A stretch of DNA of 64,000 nucleotides, from NCBI GenBank assembly GCA_037447605.1, contig CM074808.1, positions 978,345 to 1,042,344 of the forward strand, in the 5' to 3' direction. Under the pieces are notes generated by a model. It made no database searches and was not told where the DNA came from. It saw only the letters and a list, made by a program, of their open reading frames with translations. Below, in pieces: positions 1 to 12,271 of the stretch. How positions within the stretch are numbered: position 1 is the first letter of the stretch; every line of letters begins with the position of its first letter. The DNA is from Zygnema circumcarinatum (Eukaryota > Streptophyta > Zygnematophyceae > Zygnematales > Zygnemataceae). The position numbers were made by a program, and so were the translations under genes.

Positions 1-179
1 AGCCGCCGGTGGGAACATCTTCAGGATCTCTACGTCTTCCGCTGCGCGTACCTCTGAATCCCCCGGATCCTGGCTCTATGCTGCAGGCAGACCCACGGCA
101 CCAACCCAACCCTTCATCAGTTTCAGCACGGACGCACGAGTGGCCGTACAGCACCTGCAACTAGCTCAGCAATCTCCTT

Positions 180-460
180 TTAACCCCACTTATCTTGTGC
201 TACATCGGGGCGAATTTCTTGGGGACGCACTTTTGAAGGTGGAAAATATGACGGGGTCCTACTGTACGAGGACGGTTGACTGTACAGCTAGTACGGCTAG
301 TACGGTTAGTAGGGCTACAGTAGTACGAATAGTACGGCTAACACAAAGTTACCGTACAAAAAGGTGGTTTCGGCAAAATCGGGGCGAATTTCTTGGGGAC
401 GTACTGTAGTAACTGTACAAGGTGGAAAATATCATGGGGTCCTGTACGCGCGAGGCAAAG
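180..460. repeat. Degraded dispersed repeat with internal duplication
   Basis: Two copies of a module containing GGGGCGAATTTCTTGGGG, then AGGTGGAAAATAT and GGGGTCC, lie at about 203-268 and 377-446. Between them runs a minisatellite of TACGGCTAG-like units (about 280-345). The same combination of units, AAAGTGGTTTTGGCAAAATC and GGGCGAAAATATTGGGG recurs at 47640-47850 inside a TIR element, so this is probably an old fragment of that family. No coding sequence was recognised from 1 to 1047; about 660-770 is simply pyrimidine-rich. Confidence 0.6.
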
Positions 461-1047
461 ATCTGTACGTACATCGTACGGCCTCGTTCGGTCGCGCGCC
501 CCCTCGGCCGCTCCGAAGTTTGGCGCCGTCCGACCTTGAACCTGGCGAAGCGCGCCGCGGCGGTAAACCCAGACTCCCTGCGCCGGCCGCCATGCACGGA
601 CTTCACAGGCACGCAAAAGTGCGACAAGAGAGAATCGCGGGCGGAGCGCTGCCTTCGCAGTGCAGCAGTGTGCTTCCCCCCGTTTCCCTCTCTTCCTCTC
701 GTGTTCTTTCATTCTCTCCCTCCAATTCTCCCCCTCTCCTTCTCTAATCTCTTACTCCCCAATCGCTCGCTCTCTAGCTGCTCCATGCGCTGCCACCGGC
801 CAGGCAAGCGTGAGATGCAGTTGGTGAACCCACATTCTGTGCGCATGCTGGCAACCTGTGCAGCTATCGTAAGCAACCTTGCACTTCCAAAAGGCGGCTC
901 TACACAAGGTGAGGTAGATTTTTGAGCCCTTTGACTCTAAAAATAAACATAGTCAGATGGCTTTATCTGGTCATGTCCAAATGCTACGTATCCCATCCTT
1001 TGGCGTAACTTTTATAGTATGATTTACTTAAAGCACTCACGTCTCAG

Positions 1048-4000
1048 ATGTCTTACATGGCCGTTCATACCTGGAGGCCAGCACAATCGAGCCAGCTTCG
1101 TCCCCATCGACTTCTATCCTTCCAAGCATCATTCAAATGGATCCGGAAAACCCAAGTCCGCTTGGATCTCTTGTAATTGTACCGGCACCCGCACCTGCGC
1201 CTTTGGAAAGCGAATTGATGCGAAGACTGCCATCATGCACCGGAGTTTTGGTGAGGTATACAGTCACAGAGTTGAAGGAGATCCCTTTCCCCGATGCGCC
1301 GGCATTCAGCTTCGAGGCAACGGTAGAGATGCGGAACGTGGGAACGGAACCTATTCACACGTGGCAGCTCGGATTTGGATTCGCCCATAGCGAGGCCATT
1401 ACAAGTGTAGATGGCGCAAGCCTCCCTCAAGGAGCTGTTTTACCTCTAGCTGGTAAGGACGACGGAGATGAGTGAGGGCAAGAGCGCAGCGAGAATGATT
1501 GAATGCAATCTTCATCTTAGAAAATGTGAGCCTCCTGTTGGGTTTCACTGTATCCAGAAATACATAGTTGTTTGGTCCACATAAGAGTCACAGTCCATTC
1601 CCTTTTTATGCATGCAGGAAACGGCCTTTTATTAAGCAATCCGGCCAGCTTACCGTACATCTCAACTGCCGTACAGACAGCCGGCAACATTGAAGAATTC
1701 AGCCACACCATTCGTCTTCAAGGGAGCGAAATCGGTGCAAATACGACTGAAGCAGCTCTCCCTCTCAACATCGACTTAGTGTCACCGGGCTTCGAATGCA
1801 ACTCAACTCGGCTTCAACCAAGTGATTATACCCTAAAAATCTTAATGAACCACTTTCAAACGATAACATCTCTGAGGAGCATCAATCCATAACGGTGCTT
1901 TAACTGGACGCAGGGGCGTCTATACTAATTTGTTTTCTTGTTCCTGTGGTGGCTTGAAGAGTTCGGCTCGTTGGAAGTATGTTGCCCTTTTGTTGGGCCC
2001 GGAGGACTCGGTTCTGCAGGTACTAACAGTCTGGCTGCTTTCGCTAGTGAACAAGTATATAAAATGCAAAGTTTCTGAACGAGGGTTTTCATTATGGTAG
2101 GAACTTCTCAAGTTAGTAGTAACTTAAATTTATCTTGTCAAAATTATAGCCTGGAAACATGAACAAAAGAGAGAGATTCTTATTTTTCACGAACCATGAA
2201 CGCCTAAGGGCCTTCATTTTTCATTTACGCACTCAACAGCCAATGATTAGTTAGTATTTGTTCCAGTTATACCTTTCTACGAGACAGCAGCCCTTTGATA
2301 ACATCCTTACTGAGTTACAGTTTAACATGAAAGTTCCATGCAGTTTTAATTCTGTGAGCGGCTTTTGTTTTCATGAACGCGAGTGTGCAGCGCCTGCGGG
2401 TCCGAAATCAGAAAATCGCTACGACGACTTGCGGGTCACTTGGGATGTGCTGAACGCTAGTGATCAGACTTATTCGGTACGGACAGCTGCAGAAGGGCTG
2501 AAATTACTAAGAATCCTTATGGAAGTCAACCTTAAAATCCTAATGTAAGAATGCATGTTGTGCAGGTACGTGTCTCCGTGAGCAACAAGCAGCGGTACAT
2601 TGATATTCCTACGGACCCCGGATGGGCCCTCCAATGGTCCTGGCAGATGAACGAGTACGATTCTGATATGCCCCCATGCAATAAGATTCTTAATTCGGCA
2701 TAGAGCTACGCACGGACTTTTGCAGGAGTCTGGTAGTCAAAGGCATTGATTTCGATTCAACATTTGCAAACTAACGAGGGATTCGTCGACTTGCTGCAGA
2801 GTGATGCTGGCATGCGACGGCTGTGAAACTCTTACCAAAGGAGGTGGATATTTTCTATTCTCATTCCCACTTCCTTCCTTTTCATCCCTTCCATCCCCCT
2901 CTGCGACCTCTCTCTCCCCTCTCGTTCCCTCTCCTCCCCTCCCCATTTCACCCCTCCCTCCCTGTCGTTCGCTCTCTCTACGCCCAACATTTCCATCTCT
3001 TGGCACTCCACAGACTGTGCTGACTGCCCCACCTGCCTCGACTTCGACTTCACAACAGAGCCGTACAGCTGCTCGCCCGCGCCAACCATTGTTGATGGCT
3101 CACCGTAAGCACCACCTTTGTATTCTATATATTGCCGCTGTCTTGCGATTGCTTCTGTTCGCATTTAATAATTTTTCTCTCCTCCAAGCACAGTGTTAAA
3201 CCATGCTTGCTCGGGGCTTAGGGACGAGGGACGAGTGACACTAGTGCTTTCTACTAGCCTCCACTGTATTTCGACATTCCTTCAAGTTTTTTATAACCCG
3301 CACTTCTTTGTTTGCAGTCTGAACGGCTCTTTGCTTGCTTCGGCCTTCCACCCCAATTCCGCCACTGCGACCTTCACCATGACAATGGTGAGTGACGTCA
3401 GAAGCCCAGAACCCTGAAGAACCCAAACTCTAGGTTCTCACACCCACACCTTTTGAGCTGCTATATTATTGAGTATTTAAACTTGAACCTGCTGAACTGT
3501 AATCTTTTTAAGCCCATGTTCTGAAATCTGGATCAGGCAAAGGGAAAGGATTTTTGGACCTCCTCTACGGTGATTCTCCCACAAAACATCACCCTCGTGT
3601 TGCCGGGCTATGGCTGCGACCCCATATTGCAAGTTTCCACCCGCAGCTTCGCCACAAGCCCAAAGGCCCGCCAGACTGCTCCCGCTCTCGGTAGGAGACT
3701 CCTTCATTCTGCTTTTTATTTAACTCCAAGCCGTTCTTAAACCTTTACTAACTTAAAGCATTTGGGGTTTCAAGGATTTTCTGTACGGCGATTAATGATA
3801 CGCTGTGAGGCATGGGCTCGAAAATGGTGCCACGACAGTTCATGCAGATGATGATGATTTAAAGATGGTCAACGATGCTACTGTTACCAAAAACCACATG
3901 ATGTTGATGCCACGCGATGTATGTAGACGATTGTAATGCGATATCCATGAGTGCATGCATGTGATATTGATGCCAGGCCCATGTATGTATGTGGGTGGAT

Positions 4001-6103
4001 GATGCCGTCCAGCGTCATATGACATGACATGCGGCCTCACCGCTGCGGAAAGAGGGAACTACACGTGCTGCGTCTCGGCTTCAGGTCAGTGAGGCTTCAC
4101 CCCAGAACCTAGAACCCTAAACCCTAAACCCTAATCCCTGAACTCTCTGATATTGATATTGCGGATGCAATAGCAGCGTGAAGTCAGATATTCCATTGCT
4201 TATCGGCGATAAGCCTCCGATGAAATGTCACGTCACAAGCCTTCAGTCTAGGAATCTTTCAATACCGCAACACCACCACAAATGATTCCTTTGGTGATTC
4301 AAATTGCTCATTTTTGCTGAATCAATTCTAATTGCAGTACATCAGACCTAACCATGCTCATGTAATTTGTAAATTTGAGTACAAAAAAGTTCGTTCTTGA
4401 AACTTCCCAAATGCATAGGTTTGAGTCACATTCGCGCATCAAACTATGGTCATGAATAATGTTTCTTTTTTTATTCTTATTTTCCCCATGTATTATTCCA
4501 TTTGCCTTAATTTTGTGTTTCTATGCGGTTGACACGTGTCAGCGTACTTCAACGACACCGTGGCTCCCTGCAACACGTGCACGTGTCAGTGCCCGGCGGC
4601 TTCACTCGTTTCAGGTGGCGGCACGTGCGACCCGGCTGCTGCTGCTCGAGATGATCCAGCGGCTGTGCTGCTACTTGGGCCGGATCTGGCGGACATGAAG
4701 GTGCCACGTGTCACCAAGGGGGTAAGAGCAGTGCACCCCAATGAGTTGCCATATGTGTTGTGAGATAGAGGCTTTTCTTGGTTAAACCCTGCAACCTTCA
4801 AGGGGATTTCGGGTCAGAGTTTATTTTTTTAAACATTTTTAGGGGTTGTAAGGTGTTCTAGTATTTCGAGTTTTTAGGGTTTCTAGGGTGCGAGAGCGGG
4901 AGCAGAGCTGTGGGAGCGCGTGTCCGGCGACGGTTCATCTTCACATTGTTGGGGGCGGCGTCGACGGATGGAGCCTCCAGGTTCGCGTTTGGCCTTTGTT
5001 TCATTTCCCGGTTTGCATCAATGTAATTTGAGCAGCATAAGGAAAGAGTGCTGCTTAGGATTGTGATAAAACTGGACTATTTGTCTATTTTTTCCTATAA
5101 ACCTTTAGAACCCTGAAGCCATTCAGACCCCCCTTCAACATCAATGACTTCCCCTTTTCTAAAATCTCTATTTACTTATCCTTGCTAGGTGGCAATCTAC
5201 AATCAAGCGGCGAGCGATATTGAGGATTGGCTGACAGTGATGGAGTTTCCTGAAGGACTTTCAAGCAATCTCGCTGCGAATTTTTCAGCCGACGCGCGTT
5301 TTGACGAACCTCCCGAGTACGGTGTGTGAACGGCCAGAAATGTTGGCCACTTTCTATCTCTAAGAAACGTAGGAAAGTCTAGTTTTTTTCCTTGGGAGAT
5401 TTTTCGAGGAATCTTGTCATGCATGCATGGGCATGCATGCATATTCACATCCATGCACATGCACTTTTCTGCACGTGACCCTAAACCCCAAAACCCTAAA
5501 TGTTAGCCCTACAGCCTAAAACGTGTACATGCCACATCACTTACACATACACATCCACTTTACGCACACACAAGCACTTTATTATACTAGTTAGGCGTTG
5601 TTTTCCGCTCCTAGCTTCTTTCTTTTGTGCTTAGGTCATTTGCGACCAGTCCCTCGTGGTTCCCCATGCTGCTTTTGTCATGTACATTTGATGGCCTCGC
5701 CATCGTGAGATCAATGCCGCACCCCTTCCTTTATTATATACTAGTTGCAGTTGCTTACCTGCCCGAGCTCTTTATTGCCGCAGATAACAACTTGATTGTG
5801 GAGGGAATCCAGTACTACAACGAGTGGCTGCTCAGCAAAGGGAACGTGCAGTACACGCTGCTCTTCAACCGAACCGTAAACTCGACGGCGTACAACATCA
5901 CGGGAGGGCCCGTCCTCCGCATCAGCGAGGCGGTCTTTCCGACGAGCGTCATGCTGAACGGGGCGCAGTGCAAGATGCCCGACTTCCTCCCCGCCGTAAG
6001 CGGAGGCATGCAGGAGGCGACTGGGGGGACCTTGTGGCTCGTTCTATTGAGCGCTCTTGTATTCAGTACTCTCGAATTAGGTCATGAGCTATATGGAGCC
6101 TGA
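1048..6103 (+). CDS. COBRA-like GPI-anchored extracellular protein (COBL7/10-type, 5' end incomplete)
   Basis: COBRA-family proteins sit on the outer plasma membrane and wall and act in cellulose organisation and oriented growth. Exons read: 1048-1452, 1618-1821, 1960-2019, 2391-2476, 2566-2654, 3014-3104, 3318-3387, 3537-3690, 4013-4084, 4543-4721, 4906-4980, 5189-5321, 5784-6103. The duplicated N-terminal module places it with the COBL7/8/10/11 subgroup. Exons 4013-4084 and 4543-4721 supply the hallmark NYTCCVS followed by FNDTVAPCNTCTCQC, with the CCVS motif intact. The last exon ends in a hydrophobic stretch (LWLVLLSALVF) after small residues, as for GPI attachment. The exon boundaries at 1960 and 4906 are the least certain. 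One piece between 2654 and 3014 is unresolved: an exon near 2729 reads in frame but has no clear donor. The signal-peptide exon upstream of 1048 was not found. Confidence 0.85.
4115..4133 (+). repeat. Interstitial telomere-type repeat (CCCTAAA)
   Basis: About three CCCTAAA units sit in a COBRA intron; a looser copy lies near 5480-5500 in another intron of the same gene. This is the Arabidopsis-type telomere unit. It helps assign the window to the green lineage; the array is too short to be a former chromosome end. Confidence 0.7.
5590..5720 (+). repeat. Dispersed repeat copy A (COBRA intron)
   Basis: A 130-bp segment with the landmarks TTAGGCGTTG, TTTCCGCTCCTAGCTTC, GACCAGTCCCTCGTGGTTCC, TTTGATGGCCTCGCCATCG and GAGATCAATGCC. 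The same landmark order recurs at 35203-35350 and 48225-48378 on the + strand and at 7541-7688 and 35975-36045 on the - strand. Copy C follows reverse-transcriptase remains, so the family probably is the 3' tail of a retroelement. Here it lies in the last COBRA intron. Confidence 0.75.
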
Positions 6104-6299
6104 GGGTTGGGTTGAATTGCAAGGTGTTTGTCGTCGTCAAACAGTTTTTTTTTTTATTGAATTTTGAAGAATTTACTGTGGAAAGATTCTTAATGCGAGA
6201 AGGAAAGCCTATTATTTTGTTTTTGGTTCTTGACCAAAGTTTCGGGGCACTGTCAACTAGCTGTCAAGGGCCTGTCAAGGGTGCTTAGGAACTACTGAA

Positions 6300-6895
6300 A
6301 AGTGGGCGCGGAGAGGATGAAAGAGACGACAGGGAGAGAGAGCGCGTGAGGGAAGGGGAGAGGGAGAGAGGGGGAGAGGGAGCAAAAAAAGGCGAGAGTG
6401 CGAAGCGAGCAAGAGAGGAAGGGAGTGCAAGGTAGGGGAGAGAGAGAGTTAGAGAGAGTCAAACATGACAAAGCAGAAATACAATAATAAAGGGAAGGCG
6501 AGGGAGAATAGGTAAATAAAATGCATATGACCGAGAAAAGAAGCGAACAAATCGAGAAAACTTTTGGTTGCATGGAACTGTACGTCTTGGTGAAGAGTAG
6601 CCCTTCATTATATAAACTCTTACAAGAAACTGTTTAGCAACCCTAGGGAGGGAGGGAGGGGAGGGAGGGGAGTACGGCTGCATTAAACCCCCGTCGAGGT
6701 CGTGCGTGGGAATGCCGCTGTGGTAGGGCTCGCCCGCCGGCCCGTCCCCGCTCTCCTCCAGCAACTGCACGGCCTGCGCCGCCATGGCTGCCGGGAAAGG
6801 GCCAGGGAGAGGGGCAAGGGAGAGGGAGAGGGCGACAGAGGGAGAGGGAGAGGGAGGGAGAGGGGGAGAGGGAGGGAACACTTCAAGGTTCAAGC
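6300..6895. repeat. GA/GGGA-rich tracts between COBRA and TIR element
   Basis: Purine-rich low-complexity sequence at about 6300-6460 and 6640-6895, separated by unique AT-rich sequence. A short minus-strand frame from 6786 (MAAQAVQLLEESGDG...) starts like a gene but runs straight into the repeat, and no second exon was found. I do not call it. Confidence 0.6.
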
Positions 6896-7155
6896 AAAAG
6901 TCAGTCTACGTGGACATTATGGTCTGACGTGGCAGGTTGTGATTGGTTCACTCCATATACAAAAAAAAATTATGATGACGTGGACCAGCCGCACCTGCGA
7001 GATTGGCCGGGAGAAGCGACGGCGGCGGAGGCCGTTTGGGGGCGGCGAACACGGAGGGTTTGTTTTCCATGTAAAACTGGCCACGTCGGATGGAACTGGT
7101 TCCCGTGGAAAACTCGCGTTCCATAAAACGCTGTCGTGACAACCACGTCAATGCC

Positions 7156-7890
7156 TCGTCGGTATAGATCCGTATGTATCAAACGCGTGTATTAATACAC
7201 TGTATAATACATGCGTATTATACAACATTTTAAAAATACAGTGTATTTTTAATGTATTTAACGTATTTTTTTTATTTTCGTGGTTAGTTGAACAAAATTT
7301 GATTATAATATTGAAATTCCAGCACTTGCCAAGTCACGTCACTTGCCAAACACTCAACACGTGTGACTTGGTCCGTACACGTTCGTACACCCATTCCGTA
7401 CATAATTTCCGTACGGGTCTATGTTCCGATTGTACGGCTGTTAACAGTTGCGTTAAGGTATTATACAGTGTATAATACAGTATTAATACTGTATTATACA
7501 TTGTATCGAACCTCAAAGGTACGTAACGCAAACTTTCATTGAACTCGCGATGGCGAGGCCATCAAATTTACATGGATAAAGGCAAAATGTGGAACCACGA
7601 AGGACTGGTCACAAAGGACCGAAACACAATAAAACGAAGCTAGGAGCGGAAAACTACGCCTAGGCACAACAACGCAGCCCTAGAAGCAGCCGCGAAGGTC
7701 ACCGATGTGAGGCACGTCGCGAGGAGGGAGCGGCGGAAGTCCACCAACACGGTCACCAACAACTGCAGCACGCCGAAGTAGCGTAGAAGCGAGGCAACGC
7801 TGAAGGGCGACGGAAATACGTTGTCGATAAAAGGTAGCCAAGATCGCCAAGAAAAACCTCAAAGTGTATAATACGGATCTATACTCGTCG
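7156..7890. mobile_element. TIR DNA element (about 720 bp) with TCGTCG target duplication
   Basis: Terminal inverted repeats GTATAGATCCGTAT (7162-7175) and ATACGGATCTATAC (7871-7884) are perfect complements. Immediately outside both ends is TCGTCG, as expected for a target-site duplication. Palindromic GTATAATAC motifs are repeated at about 7198-7225 and 7455-7500. The right half (7541-7862) holds, in reverse, copy B of the dispersed repeat and the retroelement segment also seen at 35020-35205. No transposase was found, so the element is non-autonomous. The superfamily is not clear from a 6-bp duplication. Confidence 0.7.
7541..7862 (-). repeat. Dispersed repeat copy B plus retroelement fragment
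   Basis: The reverse strand reads the landmark order of the family (TTTGATGGCCTCGCCATCG, ACCAGTCCTTCGTGGTTCC, CTAGGCGTAG). On its 5' side it continues with codons LATFYRQRISVALQR, matched by LATFYRQRMSVALQR in the copy near 35035. This fixes the orientation and shows the repeat extends into a once-coding part of a retroelement. Confidence 0.75.
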
Positions 7891-8179
7891 GTGCCATTAG
7901 GCGCACACCGGTAGGCGTGACAAAGGTCACGTGCTACCAGGCCTACATAGTTGCTTGTGAGCAGTGCAGCTATTAGCCTCCATACTCACACTAGGGACAA
8001 TGTGTAGTAAGCTGAGGTGTTCAGTAGTCAGAGGTGTGCTGCTAGTGGCACAAGGAGAAAAGGCAGGATAGTGCAGATAGATTAGGCAGAGTAGAACTGC
8101 ATACATTTGTTGAACTTATTCAGCAAAGAAAAGACAAGTTTTTGGCCGGTGGGGCTTTCTCTACACATTTCCTCTTATC

Positions 8180-8810
8180 TTAGTTCATCTGTGGTGTGTA
8201 TCCGAAGTGTGTTACATCAAGCATGGCTACGACAGATGGTGAGAATGATGTACGAGTAGACACGTTGCGTTACAAGCAACGCAACAACGATGTCGCCGCT
8301 TGGAGTGGGAGCGGTCCTCGTGGTTTTTCAAACTTCGCCGCAAGGAGGCGGCACCGTCACCCTACTGCGGGGCACCGTGACCCCGGACATAGTGACCCAG
8401 TATGACCCCCAAACATGACTCGGTCACGACCCATGAGCCGGACGTCCGTACTGGCCCGGAGCCGTACCACGCAACGCTCAACAGTACAAAGTTCGTACCA
8501 CCGGGGCCTCCGGAGCTGCGCCGAACCGGCGGCGGGGCCTCGCGGGGCTGTGGCGCGTACGGCAGGCGGGATCGCCCCGGGACTCCGCTCCCGCGATCAC
8601 GGGAGATCGACGGTCGCTTGCGGCCGCGCGGGGCTGCGAGCGGTTGTCTTTAGCGGGGTCACCGCGGGTACCGTGTCCCGGACCTCGTGACCCGATACAT
8701 GACCCGGTTTTTTTTTTTTTTCCACGACCCGGTCCCGACCCATGTTGTCGGGGCACGTGCCCCGGGTAGTCCCTTGGCAGGCATGCCCCTCACGCCGTGC
8801 CTCTAACACT
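8180..8810. other. Noncoding stretch with GACCCGG-rich repeats
   Basis: Short frames here carry no recognisable domain. A frame from the ATG at 8223 (MATTDGENDVRVD...) resembles the start of a retroelement or gene but stays open only to 8403. From 8360 to 8770 the sequence is full of variants of GTGACCC and GACCCGG, as in a decayed repeat. An AGGGAGGG tract (about 8810-8890) leads into the next gene. Confidence 0.4.
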
Positions 8811-8895
8811 GGAGAGCAGGAAAGAGAGAGGGTGTGTGCAGGAGAGAGAGGGAGGGAGGGAGGGAAGGAAGAAAGAAAGAGGGGCGGCAAGGGCA

Positions 8896-9123
8896 ATGTC
8901 TGACCCTGGAGACCCTCGCAGCCGCGGCTCCTCACCTTTTTCCCGCATAGTGAACCCCGAGTTTCATGTGAAGCCGAACGTGCGCATTGGTCTTGCAGGC
9001 ACGGCTTTGTTCATAGCAATATTCGCACGCTTGCTGTGGGAGAAGCATAGCTATGAGCAGGAGCAGAAGAAGCTCAAGCGTTCCTCAGCACCTCTTGAGC
9101 GCAAATTGGGCGAAGAGGATTAG
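8896..9123 (+). CDS. Small integral membrane protein, SMIM8-type, 75 aa
   Basis: An intronless 75-residue frame starts at the ATG at 8896. Residues about 15-30 read FSRIVNPEFHVKPNVRIGLAG, close to the FRAVNPELFIKPN segment of animal SMIM8 (DUF4500 family). One membrane helix follows (ALFIAIFARLLW), then a charged tail ending GEED. Length and layout (short N-terminus, conserved NPE.xxKPN motif, one helix, charged tail) fit the family. Its function is not established. It lies 300 bp upstream of ABP1 on the same strand. The family call rests on the NPE/KPN motif and topology only. Confidence 0.7.
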   Translation: MSDPGDPRSRGSSPFSRIVNPEFHVKPNVRIGLAGTALFIAIFARLLWEKHSYEQEQKKLKRSSAPLERKLGEED

Positions 9124-9423
9124 GATAGGTGTCCAGAGCGTCAGCCGGAGGTCATCGACTGCATACGTTTTAAGAGCGAGATGTGCTTATAATGGAATTT
9201 GCGAGACACTAGGTTCTTTAAGGAAACGGAGCTTTCATTGAGCATGTGATCGATGTGATTTTCTCGCTGAAGGATATAATAGTACGAATCTCCTTCTATG
9301 GGTTTTACATCACTGCAACGTTCAAAAATATCCTTAGCAGTAAGTGCAGAATATTGACTGTCTGTTTCAACGGCATCATAATCGATTTCAGTAGGTTTAC
9401 CATCAGAGGACGAGCGGTTAATT

Positions 9424-11289
9424 ATGGCAGCCAAAACAGGCCCGCGCCGGCGGTTAACCATGCTCATTTTCTTTGCGATACGCATGCTGGTGGTTTCTGG
9501 GCAAGATACGGCAAGTTGTACCAACAGAGGTGAGTTACTTGCTGTGCAGCAGGCACAGTCAAACTTCAGGTGCTATATTTTCTTGTTATTTTACACAGGT
9601 GATTGTTTTCCACATTCATAGTTTTCTAGGGTTCTCCATTGAACCAGGAAGTGGCATGTGGCTCTAAGCTACGTGTTTGTTGTAGAACTTGTAAGCTGAA
9701 TCCATTTTTGGATACCATGAGGCTGCAGTCACTTCCTGGCCGTGAATTTCTGCAGCTGTAAGAAGTGAAGAGCTGAAGCGTTCTTATCGTTTCTCCCGAT
9801 TTTCAGATCTTCCTGTTGTGAGGCGGCTGGAAGATATTCCAGTAGATTCATATGGCAGGCCAGGCCTGAGACACATGACGATTGCAGGAGCTGTCCACCA
9901 CGGCATGAAGGAGGTAAGGCTAGAGCATAGAATACGTAGAATTTTGGCTCAGAATCAAATCACTTGCTACATGCCAACTTAGTCTTACCAGCTCTCCTAT
10001 TGATTTTCAAAGGCAACCTTTTTCGCGTTTCCAAATCCATTGTAATTGTCTTATTTTCACTACCTTCCAGATTCTGCTGGATAAAAGAGCACAGTGCATC
10101 AATTTGTTGCCGCTTCCCTTCTTTGAACCACGTTTTCTGCCAGTGCTGCGCCTGTAGGAGAAAGAATGTCTGTGTTGCTGTCGCCGTTTTTTCTCAACTT
10201 AAGCTGAGTGGCAGGTGGAGGTCTGGATACAAACGTTTGCACCGGGGTCAGGCACCCCAATCCACCGGCACGATTGCGAAGAGGTGTTTTTGGTGCTGCA
10301 AGGGGCTGGCACAGTATACATAGCGGGGGGTCTTTCGACTGATTTGAACGCTACTCCGGGATTCCCCGTGGAGAGCAGAATTTCGAAAAATACAACATTT
10401 AGCATAACCCCAAATGTTGTTCATCGGGTGAGATAGCAGCTTTAGCGCCCCACCTCCCTGTATGTACTCCTAGCAGATGTGCTGTTGTTGCATCGCTGAT
10501 GCAGCATGCTGCAATAAGTTTCTGATTGCTTCTACCATCTATAGGGAACTTGGAGATTATGTACATCGTCAAAACTGTCTACCCATGATGAGTTTCACTA
10601 ACAGCGGCCAAAGCTGCAGGTTTGGAATACCGAACAAGAGGGGGATTTACAGCTACTTGTCATCATTTCTCGCCCTCCTATAAAGATGTGAGTCCTCACT
10701 ATCGGCCCTCTCTGGCTTCCAAAACGTGACTAAAGCTCGATTACTTTGTGGAAAGACTATCATCTGGTGAGTGTTGTCCTTACTTATCAATAAACGTGTG
10801 CCTATCTTGCTGTACAAGCTGGGTAAGCATAATCCGTTTCCTGCTGGAACTTTGTGCTGTCCATCTATATGGGAACACCTTAAATGTCAGAGATGTTTCG
10901 TAGCGGATATGATTTCTGACGTTATGGTATATGATATAACCATGTGTCATGTTGTGTGATTTTGAATCGGAAGTTAATTGAACATATCCAATTGTAAAAA
11001 GTAACCTGATGCATGTTTCCTGGAGATATCATCCGCTCGTCTGGTCATCAATCTAGTATCCACAAGAAGTTAAACAAGAGAGATGCTTACCTTCTGCCGT
11101 GGTTTTACCAACCTTATATTGTCGAAAGTCCTACGCAGTTCCCTGAGAATACGCTCCGTCAGACTAGCCATGACACTGCCAAATCATGTGTGCAGATTCA
11201 GGTATAATACATGGCAGACCCCTCATAGCGCCGCGCAGAAGCTCTTCCCATACCCTTGGGATGCCGTCTGTCCAGATGAGATCGGGTAA
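9424..11289 (+). CDS. ABP1: Auxin-binding protein 1 (195 aa, no KDEL)
   Basis: Exons 9424-9529, 9807-9913, 10215-10427, 10620-10687 and 11196-11289 splice with closed phase into 195 codons. Residues 1-26 form a signal peptide (RRRLTMLIFFAIRMLVVSG). The cupin metal site is intact: H88, H90 and E94 in TPIHRHDCEEV, with H141 in NVVHRV. The block VWNTEQEGDLQLLVIISRPP and the C-terminal WQTPHSAAQKLFPYPWD are classic ABP1 sequence. Sequons NAT and NTT predict N-glycosylation. Cysteines C92 and C190 fit the usual disulfide pattern. In flowering plants ABP1 ends in KDEL and is held in the ER; here the protein stops at CPDEIG, so it may be secreted. Auxin binding cannot be inferred from sequence. Confidence 0.93.
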
Positions 11290-12271
11290 GTGTCCTTTCT
11301 CAAATCAAGCTCTTTCACAGCCACTTCAGTTTTCTTATTTCGTTCATATTCATGTTAAAAGTACATTGTCGTTTGCATAGCGAGGTCATTGACTTTTAAC
11401 TGCCCCCTGTCTGGATTCGCGCCGTGGATCTGGGTGTGCAGACCTGACTTTGGCTGTATTTGGCTGCTGCTAAACTTGAATTGGTTGGATAAGCATGTGA
11501 CCTTTTTTTCGGGCTGACCCTTGCGTTGGCAGGGTTGCGAAAAGGACTTTGGCTCGAGCTGGGGAGAGGGTTGAAAGGCGCGAAGATTTGTAGCCAGGGA
11601 GGAGGAAAAGGGCATATAAGCGGAGAGCGCAGCCTAGTTTGGAGGAGTTTGAGGATGGACAATGCTGAAAGCCCCCTTCCGTACCCTCTCCGCAGTATCG
11701 ACGCAGAGGGAAGCATATGCCTGCGCCGCGATGCGCTTTTTTCGTGTTTTTTGTACAAGTCACATTGACAATGAAACTTGAGCTGTTGTGAAATCAACGA
11801 GATAATACTCCTCTCTTCTCCTCTCTTGGGTTAGTCCCATAACTTGTCTTTGATTCTGCATGCATTGAATTACCACTCTCTGCCAGAGAGAGTTGCAAGG
11901 GGATGGAAACAAAATTAACAAATTTAGAAATTAGCTAAAATTTTTGAGACGCTTTTTTTAAAGACAAACCCATCGTTCTCGATAAAACCTACTTGTGTTC
12001 TGGTCAACTATACGAGAAACTATCCGCTCCGGCTCTGTAACTTACTCCAGAAGCCGATATGCTGTAACCACAAACTTTGCCTTGGTACAGGGGGTTGCAA
12101 ACTTCGAAAAAATCGATACAGAGATATTTTGAAGGAAGTACTCCTTATTTTGATGATTTTTTGGACAACTTGAAACTTCTCCAAAACTGGACCCTCCTTA
12201 GTAGGACAACGTCCAGAAGCCTAATGCTGTACCTCTGTGTTTATATAATGTACATATGAACATAGCTTAAT
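11290..12271. other. Intergenic region between convergent ABP1 and serine decarboxylase
   Basis: Holds the 3' ends of two convergent genes. The minus-strand frames at 11355-11797 have no domain or splice pattern and were not called. Otherwise it is unique AT-rich sequence without recognisable features. Confidence 0.5.

Noticed and set aside
6459-6893. Minus-strand frame starting MAAQAVQLLEESGDG
   Set aside because: It starts plausibly but runs into low-complexity DNA, with no second exon and no family resemblance.
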